Positions 1 to 8,808 of a stretch of 64,000 nucleotides of DNA are shown here, piece by piece (positions within the stretch are counted from its first letter, which is position 1; each line of letters opens with the position of its first letter). The DNA lies in NCBI GenBank assembly GCA_905234755.1, contig CAJOIT010000004.1:1-64000 (forward strand), given 5' to 3'. The translations under genes and the position numbers were made by a program. The stretch is from an uncultured Bacteroidales bacterium (GTDB lineage: Bacteria > Bacteroidota > Bacteroidia > Bacteroidales > ML635J-15). The notes beneath the pieces were generated by a model that saw only the letters and a program-made list of their open reading frames with translations, did no database searches and had not been told where the DNA came from.

Positions 1-3000
1 GACTCCGCTCACTTCGACAGGCTCAGTGTGCGACATAATTCCATATTTTTCTTCAAGTTTGCTGTAAATCGGAGACAAAACTGACTTGGTTTCCTCATCA
101 ACATTGGGTATTATCGTCTGCAGAAGAGCGTACTCCGACTTTTCGGTTTCGGCGATCTTTTCAGTAACACTAGCATTATTTTCAATAGAACGGTCATTAC
201 TTGCCAAGTTGTCAAGCGACATTAGATAATCTTCGTACCTATCGGTATATTCCGCAAGTAATTCTGTATTTGACATCTGTTCTCGAACTGATTTATCAAT
301 TTCATCATAAAAATGCTCTTTCTCTGCACTAAAACTACGAATATTTTCGTTTCGCACGGCAGTAACTTCTCCAAGTTCTGTCAGCAAACGCTTTTTCTCC
401 TTGCTATCTGCAGTAACAATGTTGCTTTCTATATTGCTGATTTCCGAATCGGCCGTGACAATTTTACTCTCGTAGTTATTCTGAAGGCTGACTGATGATT
501 TCAAGGATTTAACATCAATACCATCACTACTACTTACTGCTACATTCTTTGAACCTTTTTCGCTAGGATTGACCTTCTGTCCATGATTAGAATTTACCGC
601 CAAACTATTCTTCTGACTCTCTAGTTCCTCGTGAAGCGAAACTATAGATTCAGTCAAAGCATCTTTTTCTGCTGTTTCCGCTTTTACTCCAGGAGCGACT
701 ATCTGCATCAGTTCTGCATTTGCCGACTTCAACTTTGCATTTGCCTCCGACAAAAGTGACATTTTCTCAACCTCGTCCGAAACAGTCTCGGCCTTCTGTC
801 TATCCTCCAACGCAGAATAATATACGGCATCGGCGTGCTGTCTCCTTACCTCATTTCTTCCTGCCGTCTCATATTTTCCACTTAGAACATCATACACTTT
901 GCTCTCAGTCTCATATTCCTGATTCAGAATCGCAATTCTCTTCTCTACTGCGGCATCAATGATATTTTCAGCATCATTCAAATTGTTTCCCGATGCCGTA
1001 TCAACACGCTTTGCCTCGTCGATTTTCTTCGCAGCAGAATTAACATCCTTCCTTACATCCGCCTCTGCCGACTTGTCCTTGCCCACAGATCTTATCCGTG
1101 AAATCTCATTGTTCAACTCTGCGATTTCCTTCTTGGCAATCTGCTGAGACGATACAATATCGCGCATTTCATCAACATTTGCGACTATCTGTCCGTCAAT
1201 ATCTGACTTCATCTTCGACAGCAACTTAACCTTCGGTTCATCAGACTCCACAACCCCATCCGAAATCATAGTTTCCAGTTCCTTGGACTTGTCTATCAGC
1301 ATCTGCGTTGCAGAAACCTTTTCACCCCATTCTTCCGTACCAACTTGTGTCTGCTTTATGCTGTTGTATTCGGCGATTGCCTTTGATACAGATGTATTAT
1401 TCTCATACTCAAGCTCAGGAGCTATCTCTTTTTCTATCCTATCTATTTTTGCCTGAGTACTATTTATTTGATTGATAATGGTCTTTTTCTCTTCATCGTT
1501 CTTTGAAGCATCAAAAGTGTGTTCTAACTTTTCCTTTTCCGAATAAAGAGAATCAGTTTTTGCCATTGATTCTATCAGGTTCGATGTCGGTGCTGACACA
1601 TATTTCTTCATCGAGACGACTTTGTCTGTTACAATCTTATTGCCAGACCTTGTACCCGAGCCAGATTCGTATGCAAAAAGTTCAGAATATAAGTTCTCGT
1701 CCTCCTCAATCATATCATGGTATTCTTGCTGAACTCTTTTTTCCTCATCACCGATATAATTTTTTAGAGACAATATATCGCTAGCACCCAAATCCGCAAT
1801 TTCATCGGTACCATCAACATCTACATTCGACAAATATTCATCAATGCTTTCAAGCATACTTATAGTCTCGTCGAGTTTTTTTATCATCATTTTAAGACGC
1901 ATCACCTCCGCGAGCGTTTTTCTCATATTGCTGTTAATGTCTGCCACCGACTTTTCCAACATGTTTTTCTCGTTGGCATAACGCTCTCGACTGGCATCGT
2001 CTTCTGCATTTTGCATGTTCCGCTCATTGGCTTCCAACTTTTCATTTAAATCCCTCAACGCCTTCTTTCCTTTGAGCATTGTGCTATTCGACTTCTTTAA
2101 TGCACTTTCTTCCTGCTTCTTTTCTGTCTTCTTTTCTGCTATAAGAGTTTCCAAAGGAGATTTTGCATTGACCTTTTCAACTGAAAGATTTATATTTTGC
2201 AACTTGAACAGATACTGACCGCTACCCTTCTCCAACTTATCAAGGAACTCCATCTCTTTTCCACAATATTCGAGTGTTGGCTTTGCTATAGAATGAACGG
2301 TTTTGAATTTTTGAGACAAATCGTAGAATACGACTACAGAATTAGCCAATTTTGACAATTCAGACGCAGACTCTCCTGCTCCACCTTCTGCCCTTATGGC
2401 CTTTATTTTCTCTGATGTCATACGCGAATATGCGTTCAGTTTACGCGAATATTCCTGATATTTTGAGATGGCATCAAGCTTTTCGTCCAGCAAAGTTCTG
2501 GTTGAAACATACAGGTTTGTCGTATCTGCCTCCTGCTGAACTACAGGAGCTTCTTCCTCCTCTTTTTCTGCATTCTGTTCCTCCTGCTTTTCCTTCAAAA
2601 TTTTCTCATATTCAGCTTCAGCCCCCGGAGAAACTGGCAATTCGGCCTTTTGTGAAAATTCTTCTTCTGAATCTATCCTTATAAGATCCCCTCCATCATT
2701 TACAACATATCGGCATACCATCAGTTGTCCATCCTTCGACACCCTATCGGAAGCGAAAAAAGCAGAACCGCCATTTGACTCTATTGCATACATAAAATCA
2801 TTGTATGGCGTATTTATCGGGAAGCCTAGATTCTCCGGTTCGAGCCATATATGCAAATCCGAATTATATTCTGACTTGAAAATATCGTAACCGCCAATGC
2901 TATTGTGACCTTTTGATGCAAAATAAAGGGATCCATCAGAAGCAAGAAATGGAAATGCCTCATCTTGGTCAGTGTTTACATTACCTGGCAAAAACTGTGG

Positions 3001-3783
3001 TGCTGACCATATATATGCTGTACTATCTTTTGACTTAAGATCCCTAATCTTATGGGAATAATAAATATCGAGACTCTCCTTCTTATCTTTACCGTATGAG
3101 CTTAAAAATGCAATCGTATCAAGAACATACACCAAATCAACATCCTTAATGTACTTGTCGTTTTTCATCTTGAAGAAATCGGGCTTTACGACAATGTTTC
3201 CGTCAAGCAGCTTTCGACCATACGATAAATGAAAATTACTACGCTTTACCTTACTGTTTGTCATTACATTCAGCACATACGAATACTTTCCAATCTCGCG
3301 CGCCCTGACTGCTTTTGCCCTCAAAGATGCCACTTCGGCAACCATCGACGACTTTTCCTTAGGTGTTGCATTATGACAATTCAAGTAGCGGTCGTAATGT
3401 ATTATTGCCTTAGTAAACAAATACTTATTATGGTATGCAAGTCCTATGTAATAGTCCGACTCGATTAATTCATTGTCGTACGCCAACAACAGATATTTGA
3501 TGGCCTTGTCGTATTCGGTACGCAACATTACCATAGTGGCTCCGCAATAATAACAGAACACCGGGTCTGACGGATACCAGCTATGCAACTGTGCAAATCC
3601 CCTGCTCGCGTTAGAATAATCCCCTGACTCAAAATAGCCCACACTCGCATTGAACAACGCCATTTCCGCTTTTGTGTATTTCTTGGAATCCACAAGCTTC
3701 GCATACTGCGCCGACAAATTTCCGACACAGACCGTAAGCAAAAATGCCAATGCGACAAATATTTTCTTTAACTCTTTCAACAA
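1..3783 (-). CDS. TPR / PD40-repeat / long coiled-coil envelope protein, 3' end outside window
   Basis: The minus frame is open from 3783 to base 1 (1261 codons) with no stop, so the C-terminus lies outside the window. A signal peptide (FVALAFLLTVCVGNLSA, cut before Q) is followed by TPR-like helices at about residues 30-150. PD40-type beta-propeller motifs follow at about 270-370 (FASKGHNSIGGYDIFKS). From about 420 to the edge there is a very long charged region predicted to be coiled coil. The PD40 part closely resembles the PorE-like protein at 29112-31079, but no OmpA domain is visible here. An exported, periplasmic or outer-membrane-associated scaffold is inferred. The start is taken as TTG at 3783 because the promoter at 3819-3826 would begin the transcript downstream of the in-frame ATG at 3816. 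The last codons read through a dispersed-repeat word (CTGAGCCTGTCGAAG). Exact function is unknown. Confidence 0.8.
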   Translation of the reverse strand, partial: MLKELKKIFVALAFLLTVCVGNLSAQYAKLVDSKKYTKAEMALFNASVGYFESGDYSNASRGFAQLHSWYPSDPVFCYYCGATMVMLRTEYDKAIKYLLLAYDNELIESDYYIGLAYHNKYLFTKAIIHYDRYLNCHNATPKEKSSMVAEVASLRAKAVRAREIGKYSYVLNVMTNSKVKRSNFHLSYGRKLLDGNIVVKPDFFKMKNDKYIKDVDLVYVLDTIAFLSSYGKDKKESLDIYYSHKIRDLKSKDSTAYIWSAPQFLPGNVNTDQDEAFPFLASDGSLYFASKGHNSIGGYDIFKSEYNSDLHIWLEPENLGFPINTPYNDFMYAIESNGGSAFFASDRVSKDGQLMVCRYVVNDGGDLIRIDSEEEFSQKAELPVSPGAEAEYEKILKEKQEEQNAEKEEEEAPVVQQEADTTNLYVSTRTLLDEKLDAISKYQEYSRKLNAYSRMTSEKIKAIRAEGGAGESASELSKLANSVVVFYDLSQKFKTVHSIAKPTLEYCGKEMEFLDKLEKGSGQYLFKLQNINLSVEKVNAKSPLETLIAEKKTEKKQEESALKKSNSTMLKGKKALRDLNEKLEANERNMQNAEDDASRERYANEKNMLEKSVADINSNMRKTLAEVMRLKMMIKKLDETISMLESIDEYLSNVDVDGTDEIADLGASDILSLKNYIGDEEKRVQQEYHDMIEEDENLYSELFAYESGSGTRSGNKIVTDKVVSMKKYVSAPTSNLIESMAKTDSLYSEKEKLEHTFDASKNDEEKKTIINQINSTQAKIDRIEKEIAPELEYENNTSVSKAIAEYNSIKQTQVGTEEWGEKVSATQMLIDKSKELETMISDGVVESDEPKVKLLSKMKSDIDGQIVANVDEMRDIVSSQQIAKKEIAELNNEISRIRSVGKDKSAEADVRKDVNSAAKKIDEAKRVDTASGNNLNDAENIIDAAVEKRIAILNQEYETESKVYDVLSGKYETAGRNEVRRQHADAVYYSALEDRQKAETVSDEVEKMSLLSEANAKLKSANAELMQIVAPGVKAETAEKDALTESIVSLHEELESQKNSLAVNSNHGQKVNPSEKGSKNVAVSSSDGIDVKSLKSSVSLQNNYESKIVTADSEISNIESNIVTADSKEKKRLLTELGEVTAVRNENIRSFSAEKEHFYDEIDKSVREQMSNTELLAEYTDRYEDYLMSLDNLASNDRSIENNASVTEKIAETEKSEYALLQTIIPNVDEETKSVLSPIYSKLEEKYGIMSHTEPVEVSGV

Positions 3784-3818
3784 GTTACACTCTCGCCATA
3801 ATAGCGCATAATACATTG

Positions 3819-3826
3819 CAAAACTA
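3819..3826 (-). promoter_or_regulatory. Bacteroidota -7 promoter element for the coiled-coil protein
   Basis: The minus strand reads TAGTTTTG, matching TAnnTTTG, with a TTG word about 20 bases upstream. Its position argues against the ATG at 3816 as the start of the downstream gene. Confidence 0.5.
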
Positions 3827-3976
3827 TTGAAAATAATTTAATTATCAACAAGTTTCCAACATTTATATTTTACAAATGGACAATGGTCAATTAACAATGG
3901 ATAATGAACCATGGGCTAAAAGGCTTGCAGACTGAAAACCAAAAGAAGTTCAGTCGAGCATAAGACCTGTCTAGCG

Positions 3977-4080
3977 AACTGCAAGACTGTCAGACCGCAA
4001 GACTTTTAGACTTTGAGCCTTCAAGCCCCCAAATCATTAAATTTTTGAATCATTGAATCACCGAATTATCAAATCTTTCC
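3977..4080. repeat. Degenerate octamer tandem array, 13 units
   Basis: Thirteen consecutive 8-base units in strict phase: AACTGCAA, GACTGTCA, GACCGCAA, GACTTTTA, GACTTTGA, GCCTTCAA, GCCCCCAA, then ATCATTAA, ATTTTTGA, ATCATTGA, ATCACCGA, ATTATCAA, ATCTTTCC. The pattern is roughly R-N-Y-N-N-N-R-A. The array drifts from a GACT-type to an ATCA-type unit and stops 1 base before the promoter at 4082. Confidence 0.75.
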
Positions 4081-4081
4081 T

Positions 4082-4089
4082 TACCTTTG
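4082..4089 (+). promoter_or_regulatory. -7 promoter element TACCTTTG, near-leaderless
   Basis: TACCTTTG ends 6 bases before the ATG at 4096, so the transcript probably starts at or within a few bases of the start codon. Confidence 0.6.
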
Positions 4090-4095
4090 CACCCG

Positions 4096-5055
4096 ATGAA
4101 CAAACTTTCTGTCATAGTACCATGCTTCAACGAGGAAGCCGTTTTGGAGAAAAGCCCTGCAATCATCCGCGACAAAATTAAATCACTCGCCGATTCGGGA
4201 AAAATATCCAGCGACAGTTTCATTCTCCTCATCGATGATGGCAGCACCGACCGCACATGGGATATCATATCGCAACTTTGCCGCACCGACAAAACCTTCT
4301 GTGGTCTGAAACTCTCGTGCAACAACGGTCACCAGAACGCATTGCTTGCTGGTTTACAGTTCGTAGCCGACAAATGCGATGCCTGCATAAGCATCGATGC
4401 CGACCTACAGGACGACCTAAATGCCATCGACAGCATGATTGACAAGTTCGACGAAGGCTACGAAATAGTTTTTGGCGTACGCAACTCGCGCAAAACCGAC
4501 AACTTCTTAAAACGCTGGTCGGCAAGTTTCTTCTACTGGTTCATGTCGTTGCTCGGCACAAAGACCATCCCCAATCACGCCGATTTCCGCCTGATGTCGA
4601 AAAAAGCAATCTGCGCCCTGCTGAACTACAAGGAGAAAAACATTTTCCTTCGCGGCATAATCCCATCGATGGGCTTTAAGAACTGCTGCATCCAGTACGA
4701 CAGGCAGAAACGCATTGCGGGAAAATCGAAATTCTCGCTCGGCAAAATGACCAACCTTGCGCTTTTCGGAATTACTTCATTTAGTACCAAACCGTTACGA
4801 CTAATTTTCTTTATGGGTGTACTAAGTTTCTTCATAAGCATAGCCTCGTTCATCTATGTGCTGTGGTCGTATCTTGGCGGCGAAAGCGTCAAGGGCTGGA
4901 CTTCGCTTATTGCATCTGTTTGGTTCCTCGGCTCAATAATAATTATGTCAATTGGAATCATAGGCGAATACATTGGCCGCATCTACAGCGAAGTGAAAAA
5001 CCGTCCGCCATACAATGTGGAGATGGTGATATATGAGGAGGAAAAAGAAGCATAA
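4096..5055 (+). CDS. Family 2 glycosyltransferase, DPM1/GtrB-like, membrane-anchored
   Basis: The 319-aa protein begins with a GT-A fold (VIVPCFNEEAVLEKSP, LLIDDGSTDRTW) and has the metal- and donor-binding DADLQDD motif at about residue 110. Two hydrophobic helices lie near the C-terminus (about 230-255 and 265-290), ending in the GEYIGRIYSEVKNRPPY motif typical of polyprenyl-phosphate glycosyltransferases. Enzymes of this family move a sugar from a nucleotide donor to a polyprenyl phosphate on the cytoplasmic face of the inner membrane. The sugar cannot be deduced. ATG 4096 is chosen over TTG 4087, which lies inside the promoter. The gene is monocistronic, and its stop codon abuts the stop codon of the convergent helicase gene. 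Confidence 0.88.
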   Translation: MNKLSVIVPCFNEEAVLEKSPAIIRDKIKSLADSGKISSDSFILLIDDGSTDRTWDIISQLCRTDKTFCGLKLSCNNGHQNALLAGLQFVADKCDACISIDADLQDDLNAIDSMIDKFDEGYEIVFGVRNSRKTDNFLKRWSASFFYWFMSLLGTKTIPNHADFRLMSKKAICALLNYKEKNIFLRGIIPSMGFKNCCIQYDRQKRIAGKSKFSLGKMTNLALFGITSFSTKPLRLIFFMGVLSFFISIASFIYVLWSYLGGESVKGWTSLIASVWFLGSIIIMSIGIIGEYIGRIYSEVKNRPPYNVEMVIYEEEKEA

Positions 5056-6726
5056 TTACTTCCCTTTTCCCGTCTTCACCTCAATCTTCAACCGTTTTCC
5101 CATAAACCTGCGGTTCTTGAAAACCTTCAAAACCTTTTCCTGCAAGTCGGAATCTACCTCAAAGAAAGTGTGTCCTGTAAGTATCTCAATCTTACCAATT
5201 TCGGCACCTGCAAGCAAATCGCTCGAATTTATGACATCCATCAACTTCATCTTAGTAAGACCATCCTTCTCGCCCACCGTTATGAAGAATTTTGTATATT
5301 TCATCTTGCGACTGCGCTTGTCGAATTTATCATCACCCGACCTGCGCGAACCGCCTTTTTTCTCGTCCTGCTTGCGACCTTTGCCCTTCTTGTCCTTGTC
5401 GTAGATGTTAATGTCGGCAGCGCCTTTGTAATAGTTGAGGAAGCGGTTGAACTCGGTTGAGACAAACCTCTTTATAAGTTCTTCCCTGTCAAGCGACTGC
5501 AACCTGAGCATAATGGCAGGAAGAAATTCCTTTATCTGATTGTCGATTGTTTCAATCGACATCACCTTGTCAATCATCGACATAAGTTGAATCATGCAGA
5601 TTTCCTTGCCATCAGGAATTTTCTTGCGGACAATCTCCTTCTTGAGTAACTTTTCTATTTCACGAATCTTGTATTCCTCGCGAGTATGGACAATTGTCAC
5701 ACACATTCCGCGCTTGCCAGCCCTACCTGTTCGACCGCTGCGGTGAATGTAGGTCTCCCTATCATCTGGAAGGTTGTAGTTGATGATATGCGTAAGGTCG
5801 TTGACATCAATTCCGCGCGCAGCCACATCGGTAGCAACAAGAATCTGCAAATGCTTGGAACGGAATTTTGCCATCACCATGTCGCGCTGTGCTTGCGACA
5901 AGTCACCATGCAAAGAATCGGCGTTATAACCGTCTTGTATCAACTTGTCGGCAACCTCCTGAGTTTCCTTGCGCGTACGGCAGAAAACTATTCCGTAAAT
6001 GTTTGGATTTATGTCAACAATGCGCTTCAGAGCAAGGTAGCGGTTCTTTGCGCTAACAAGATAATACACATGGTCAACATTTTCGGCACCTGAATTTTTC
6101 TTACCTACCGAAATTTCCATTGGCTGCATCATGTAGTCCTCGGCAATACGGCGTATATCGTCGGGCATAGTAGCCGAAAACAAAAGCGTCTGCTTGAAGT
6201 CGGGCGTAGTTGAAAGAATATTGTCCAATTCTTCCTTGAAACCCATATCGAGCATTTCGTCTGCCTCGTCGAGAACCAAAGTCTTTATCTTACCAATTTT
6301 CAATGCTTTGCGTTCAATCAAGTCCATCACACGACCGGGTGTTCCCACAACAATGTGCGCACCTGCCTTCAGCGACTTTATCTGCGGCTCAATGGAAGCA
6401 CCGCCATACACAGCTACAATCTTCACATCTGGCAAAAATTCGGCAAACGAAACCAAATCCTTTGCAATCTGAACGCAAAGTTCGCGCGTAGGCGAAAGCA
6501 CAATCGCCTGCGTGTGCTGCGAGTTCGCATCAATTCTTTCGATTATCGGCAAACCGAATGCAGCAGTCTTTCCAGTGCCCGTCTGCGCTAAACCGATAAT
6601 ATCCTTCTCGGATGATAACAACTGTGGAATTACTTTTTCCTGAATAGGTGTAGGCGCTTCGAACCCGCGCTTCTTTATTGCGGCCAATAATTTTTCGTTA
6701 AGCCCAAAATCTTCAAATGATGACAT
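5056..6726 (-). CDS. deaD: DEAD-box ATP-dependent RNA helicase, DeaD/CsdA type
   Basis: The 556-aa protein carries all core helicase motifs: Q motif (GFEAPTPIQEKVIP), AQTGTGKT, PTRELCVQIA, GTPGRVMD, DEAD within VLDEADEML, SATMP, ATDVAARGIDV and HRSGRTGRAG. A lysine-, arginine- and glycine-rich linker at about 440-475 is followed by a DbpA-type RNA-binding domain (about 480-550; TKFFITVGEKDGLTKMKLMD). Proteins of this type remodel RNA in ribosome assembly, often in the cold. It is monocistronic with its own promoter and ends against the convergent glycosyltransferase with no base between the stop codons and no visible terminator. deaD fits the length and C-terminal domain; dbpA or rhlE naming is possible. 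Confidence 0.9.
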   Translation of the reverse strand: MSSFEDFGLNEKLLAAIKKRGFEAPTPIQEKVIPQLLSSEKDIIGLAQTGTGKTAAFGLPIIERIDANSQHTQAIVLSPTRELCVQIAKDLVSFAEFLPDVKIVAVYGGASIEPQIKSLKAGAHIVVGTPGRVMDLIERKALKIGKIKTLVLDEADEMLDMGFKEELDNILSTTPDFKQTLLFSATMPDDIRRIAEDYMMQPMEISVGKKNSGAENVDHVYYLVSAKNRYLALKRIVDINPNIYGIVFCRTRKETQEVADKLIQDGYNADSLHGDLSQAQRDMVMAKFRSKHLQILVATDVAARGIDVNDLTHIINYNLPDDRETYIHRSGRTGRAGKRGMCVTIVHTREEYKIREIEKLLKKEIVRKKIPDGKEICMIQLMSMIDKVMSIETIDNQIKEFLPAIMLRLQSLDREELIKRFVSTEFNRFLNYYKGAADINIYDKDKKGKGRKQDEKKGGSRRSGDDKFDKRSRKMKYTKFFITVGEKDGLTKMKLMDVINSSDLLAGAEIGKIEILTGHTFFEVDSDLQEKVLKVFKNRRFMGKRLKIEVKTGKGK

Positions 6727-6743
6727 AAAATTTTATTTGGGCA

Positions 6744-6751
6744 CAAAAATA
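6744..6751 (-). promoter_or_regulatory. -7 promoter element for the DEAD-box helicase
   Basis: The minus strand reads TATTTTTG, 17 bases upstream of the ATG at 6726. Confidence 0.55.
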
Positions 6752-6758
6752 CAACTTT

Positions 6759-6932
6759 ATTTACGATTTTTGATTGACGATTTACGATTGGGCTGACAAG
6801 ATGCAAAGGAATTGACGATTTTGTATTGACTCTCATGGTCATTCTGAACTTGTTTCAGTACCTTCAGCTCAGCGAAGCTAATCTGACAACATACAAGAAG
6901 AAAGGGAATTGACGAGTTACGATTTTAGATTG
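6759..6932. repeat. Heptamer arrays, one copy of the 43-bp element and a decayed dispersed repeat
   Basis: Between deaD and the FISUMP operon the DNA is built of repeats. Units of 7 bases (ATTTACG, ATTTTTG, ATTGACG, ATTTACG) begin at 6759. A 43-bp element at 6779-6821 recurs at 31196-31238 (inverted) and 51223-51265. At about 6838-6863 lies a decayed copy of the inverted repeat seen intact at 15761-15779. A second heptamer array (ATTGACG, AGTTACG, ATTTTAG) is at 6908-6932. No gene or promoter is evident. Confidence 0.6.
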
Positions 6933-6945
6933 CCATCCTTTCCAA

Positions 6946-8790
6946 TCAGTTGTCCCTAACACACCTTAGACTGAATGGGTTGCTTAGATTAAATCTTTCA
7001 TACGTCATATTTGGAGAAGAAGTTGACAACCATATGCAATAAATTTCTTCGTTGTCATACATTGTTGTACACCAGAAAAATGCATAGTGACCAAATGAAT
7101 ATTCATTATAAGGATCTCCTGCAGGTAATGCATTGAAATTGGTTTCGCCGAAATTCCCACTTGATGTAAGAAGGCCATCTGCCCATAGGTCAGCCCTTCC
7201 TGCTAACTTTGAACCTGCATTACCATACGTGCCACCAAGAGTATTGTTCAGACGCGACCATTCACCATAACTTGGTACATGCCAGCCATCGGGACAAATT
7301 CCCTGAACACCGCTAGGACTGGTACTGCTCGACTCTGCTCCATTCATAATTGCTGGCCAGTTGTACAGATAACCATATAGTTGCACATTAGAAGAACTGT
7401 TATTGGGATAATAGCGTAATGGATTTGTGTCATCATCAGAAGAATATCCCAAAGGAATGCTCCCTTCGTAACGCAAATTCTCAGCCATCCATGTTTGCTG
7501 TCCTATGGTAACGGTGGCATATGTATTGCCATCGCGCGTATCGGTAAACGAGCCTTGTGGATAAGTAATAGTGTCGTTGCCGGTATCTCCGCCGCCTCCA
7601 CCTTCGCCAGTATCTCCTCCGCCATTCTGCGACGGGACATACACTGGACGTATTACCATTCCGTATGCCCTGCCAACGCCCCTCAATTCACATGTAGCGT
7701 CACTATAATAATACATATAAATCGCACCTCTTGGGTCTTCTGTATATAATGAGCTTGTCCAATAATAAGCCTCATCAAAAAGTGGCGTATATTCGCTATC
7801 ATCGTACCTAATATCAGATATTGGAATAAATATCTTGTTGCCATTCGGTCCTATGAAATACATGCCATTCGTATAATTTATTGATGTCCACTGATGAGTG
7901 CAGTTGCTTATCAACTCGTTAAATTCCTCGGCAGTAGGCATTCTCCAATTTCCTCCTAGATTTACCGTTGCAGCATCGTCCGATGGTTCTAGAACAGTAA
8001 GCGTATCAGTAAAACCATTGTTTCCGTACTGCGACATACTGCAATACTTGGTCAATGTATTATATGTTCCGTTGCAATAATCATATATGCTCCAATCGAA
8101 TACCGACTTTGCAGTAGTCTCTCCCCATGCAAAATAATCTCCATACCCTTCGGGAGTTTCCGCGCCAAGATTGCAAGTTGCCCAAAGAGTTCCGCTTGGC
8201 AATCCTAAGTCAATGTACGCGGGGATTTCTGGTGGTTGCACTCCGCCGTCGCCGAAATTAATGTGGCGAGCCTCCCACTTTCCTGTCCTTCCGTTATATA
8301 CTAGCACATCGCCATCCTGCGGATTCTCAATGTCAACCTCAAAGTTTGGCAACTTCTGGGCGGTAATAGCATAATTTGACGTAAATGCATAAAAACCGCT
8401 TGCAATCTCAACAAAACCAAGACTAATAAAATCACCAGCAATATCCGTCTGGTACTCTACCTGCATCCAATAATTGCCATTCTGCCACGGAATTTCCTCG
8501 AAAGGCACATTTGTAGAGCCGTTGCAACCACAGGCAAGCACATTACGGTTAATCATAAACGACATAAAACCATTCTCGTTGGTAGTGGTCTGATGGATAG
8601 CACAATACACAGGAGTTCCATTCTGTCCGCCCTCGTAGAATGTCACACGCACGGTAACGGTTCGGTTTGCCAACGGCACATTGTCGGAATCGCGCACCGT
8701 AGCGGAAAAATTTACAGTCTGCGGAACGCCCTGCGAAAAAGCAGCAACGGCAGAAACTATTATCATAAACAAGAAAACCAATCTCTTCAT
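6946..8790 (-). CDS. Secreted FISUMP-domain protein (paralogue B)
   Basis: The 614-aa protein has a signal peptide (MKRLVFLFMIIVSAVAAFSQ). An N-terminal beta-rich domain follows at about 20-170 (VNFSATVRDSDNVPLANRTV). Then comes a FISUMP-like lectin-fold segment at about 190-380 (LGLPSGTLWATCNLGAETP, SDDAATVNLGGNWRMPTAEE). A Gly/Asp-rich linker leads to a second, canonical FISUMP domain at about 405-614 (IGQQTWMAENLRYEG, YGYLYNWPA, CPDGWHVPSYGEWSRL, SLRCVRDN). FISUMP is a domain of Fibrobacter and Bacteroidota surface proteins with no settled function. There is no T9SS C-terminal domain, so its export beyond the periplasm is uncertain. ATG 8790 is chosen for the signal peptide and leaves 18 bases after the upstream paralogue. 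It is the last gene of a three-gene operon. Confidence 0.85.
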   Translation of the reverse strand: MKRLVFLFMIIVSAVAAFSQGVPQTVNFSATVRDSDNVPLANRTVTVRVTFYEGGQNGTPVYCAIHQTTTNENGFMSFMINRNVLACGCNGSTNVPFEEIPWQNGNYWMQVEYQTDIAGDFISLGFVEIASGFYAFTSNYAITAQKLPNFEVDIENPQDGDVLVYNGRTGKWEARHINFGDGGVQPPEIPAYIDLGLPSGTLWATCNLGAETPEGYGDYFAWGETTAKSVFDWSIYDYCNGTYNTLTKYCSMSQYGNNGFTDTLTVLEPSDDAATVNLGGNWRMPTAEEFNELISNCTHQWTSINYTNGMYFIGPNGNKIFIPISDIRYDDSEYTPLFDEAYYWTSSLYTEDPRGAIYMYYYSDATCELRGVGRAYGMVIRPVYVPSQNGGGDTGEGGGGGDTGNDTITYPQGSFTDTRDGNTYATVTIGQQTWMAENLRYEGSIPLGYSSDDDTNPLRYYPNNSSSNVQLYGYLYNWPAIMNGAESSSTSPSGVQGICPDGWHVPSYGEWSRLNNTLGGTYGNAGSKLAGRADLWADGLLTSSGNFGETNFNALPAGDPYNEYSFGHYAFFWCTTMYDNEEIYCIWLSTSSPNMTYERFNLSNPFSLRCVRDN

Positions 8791-8808
8791 AATCAAAACT
8801 TTTTGCAA

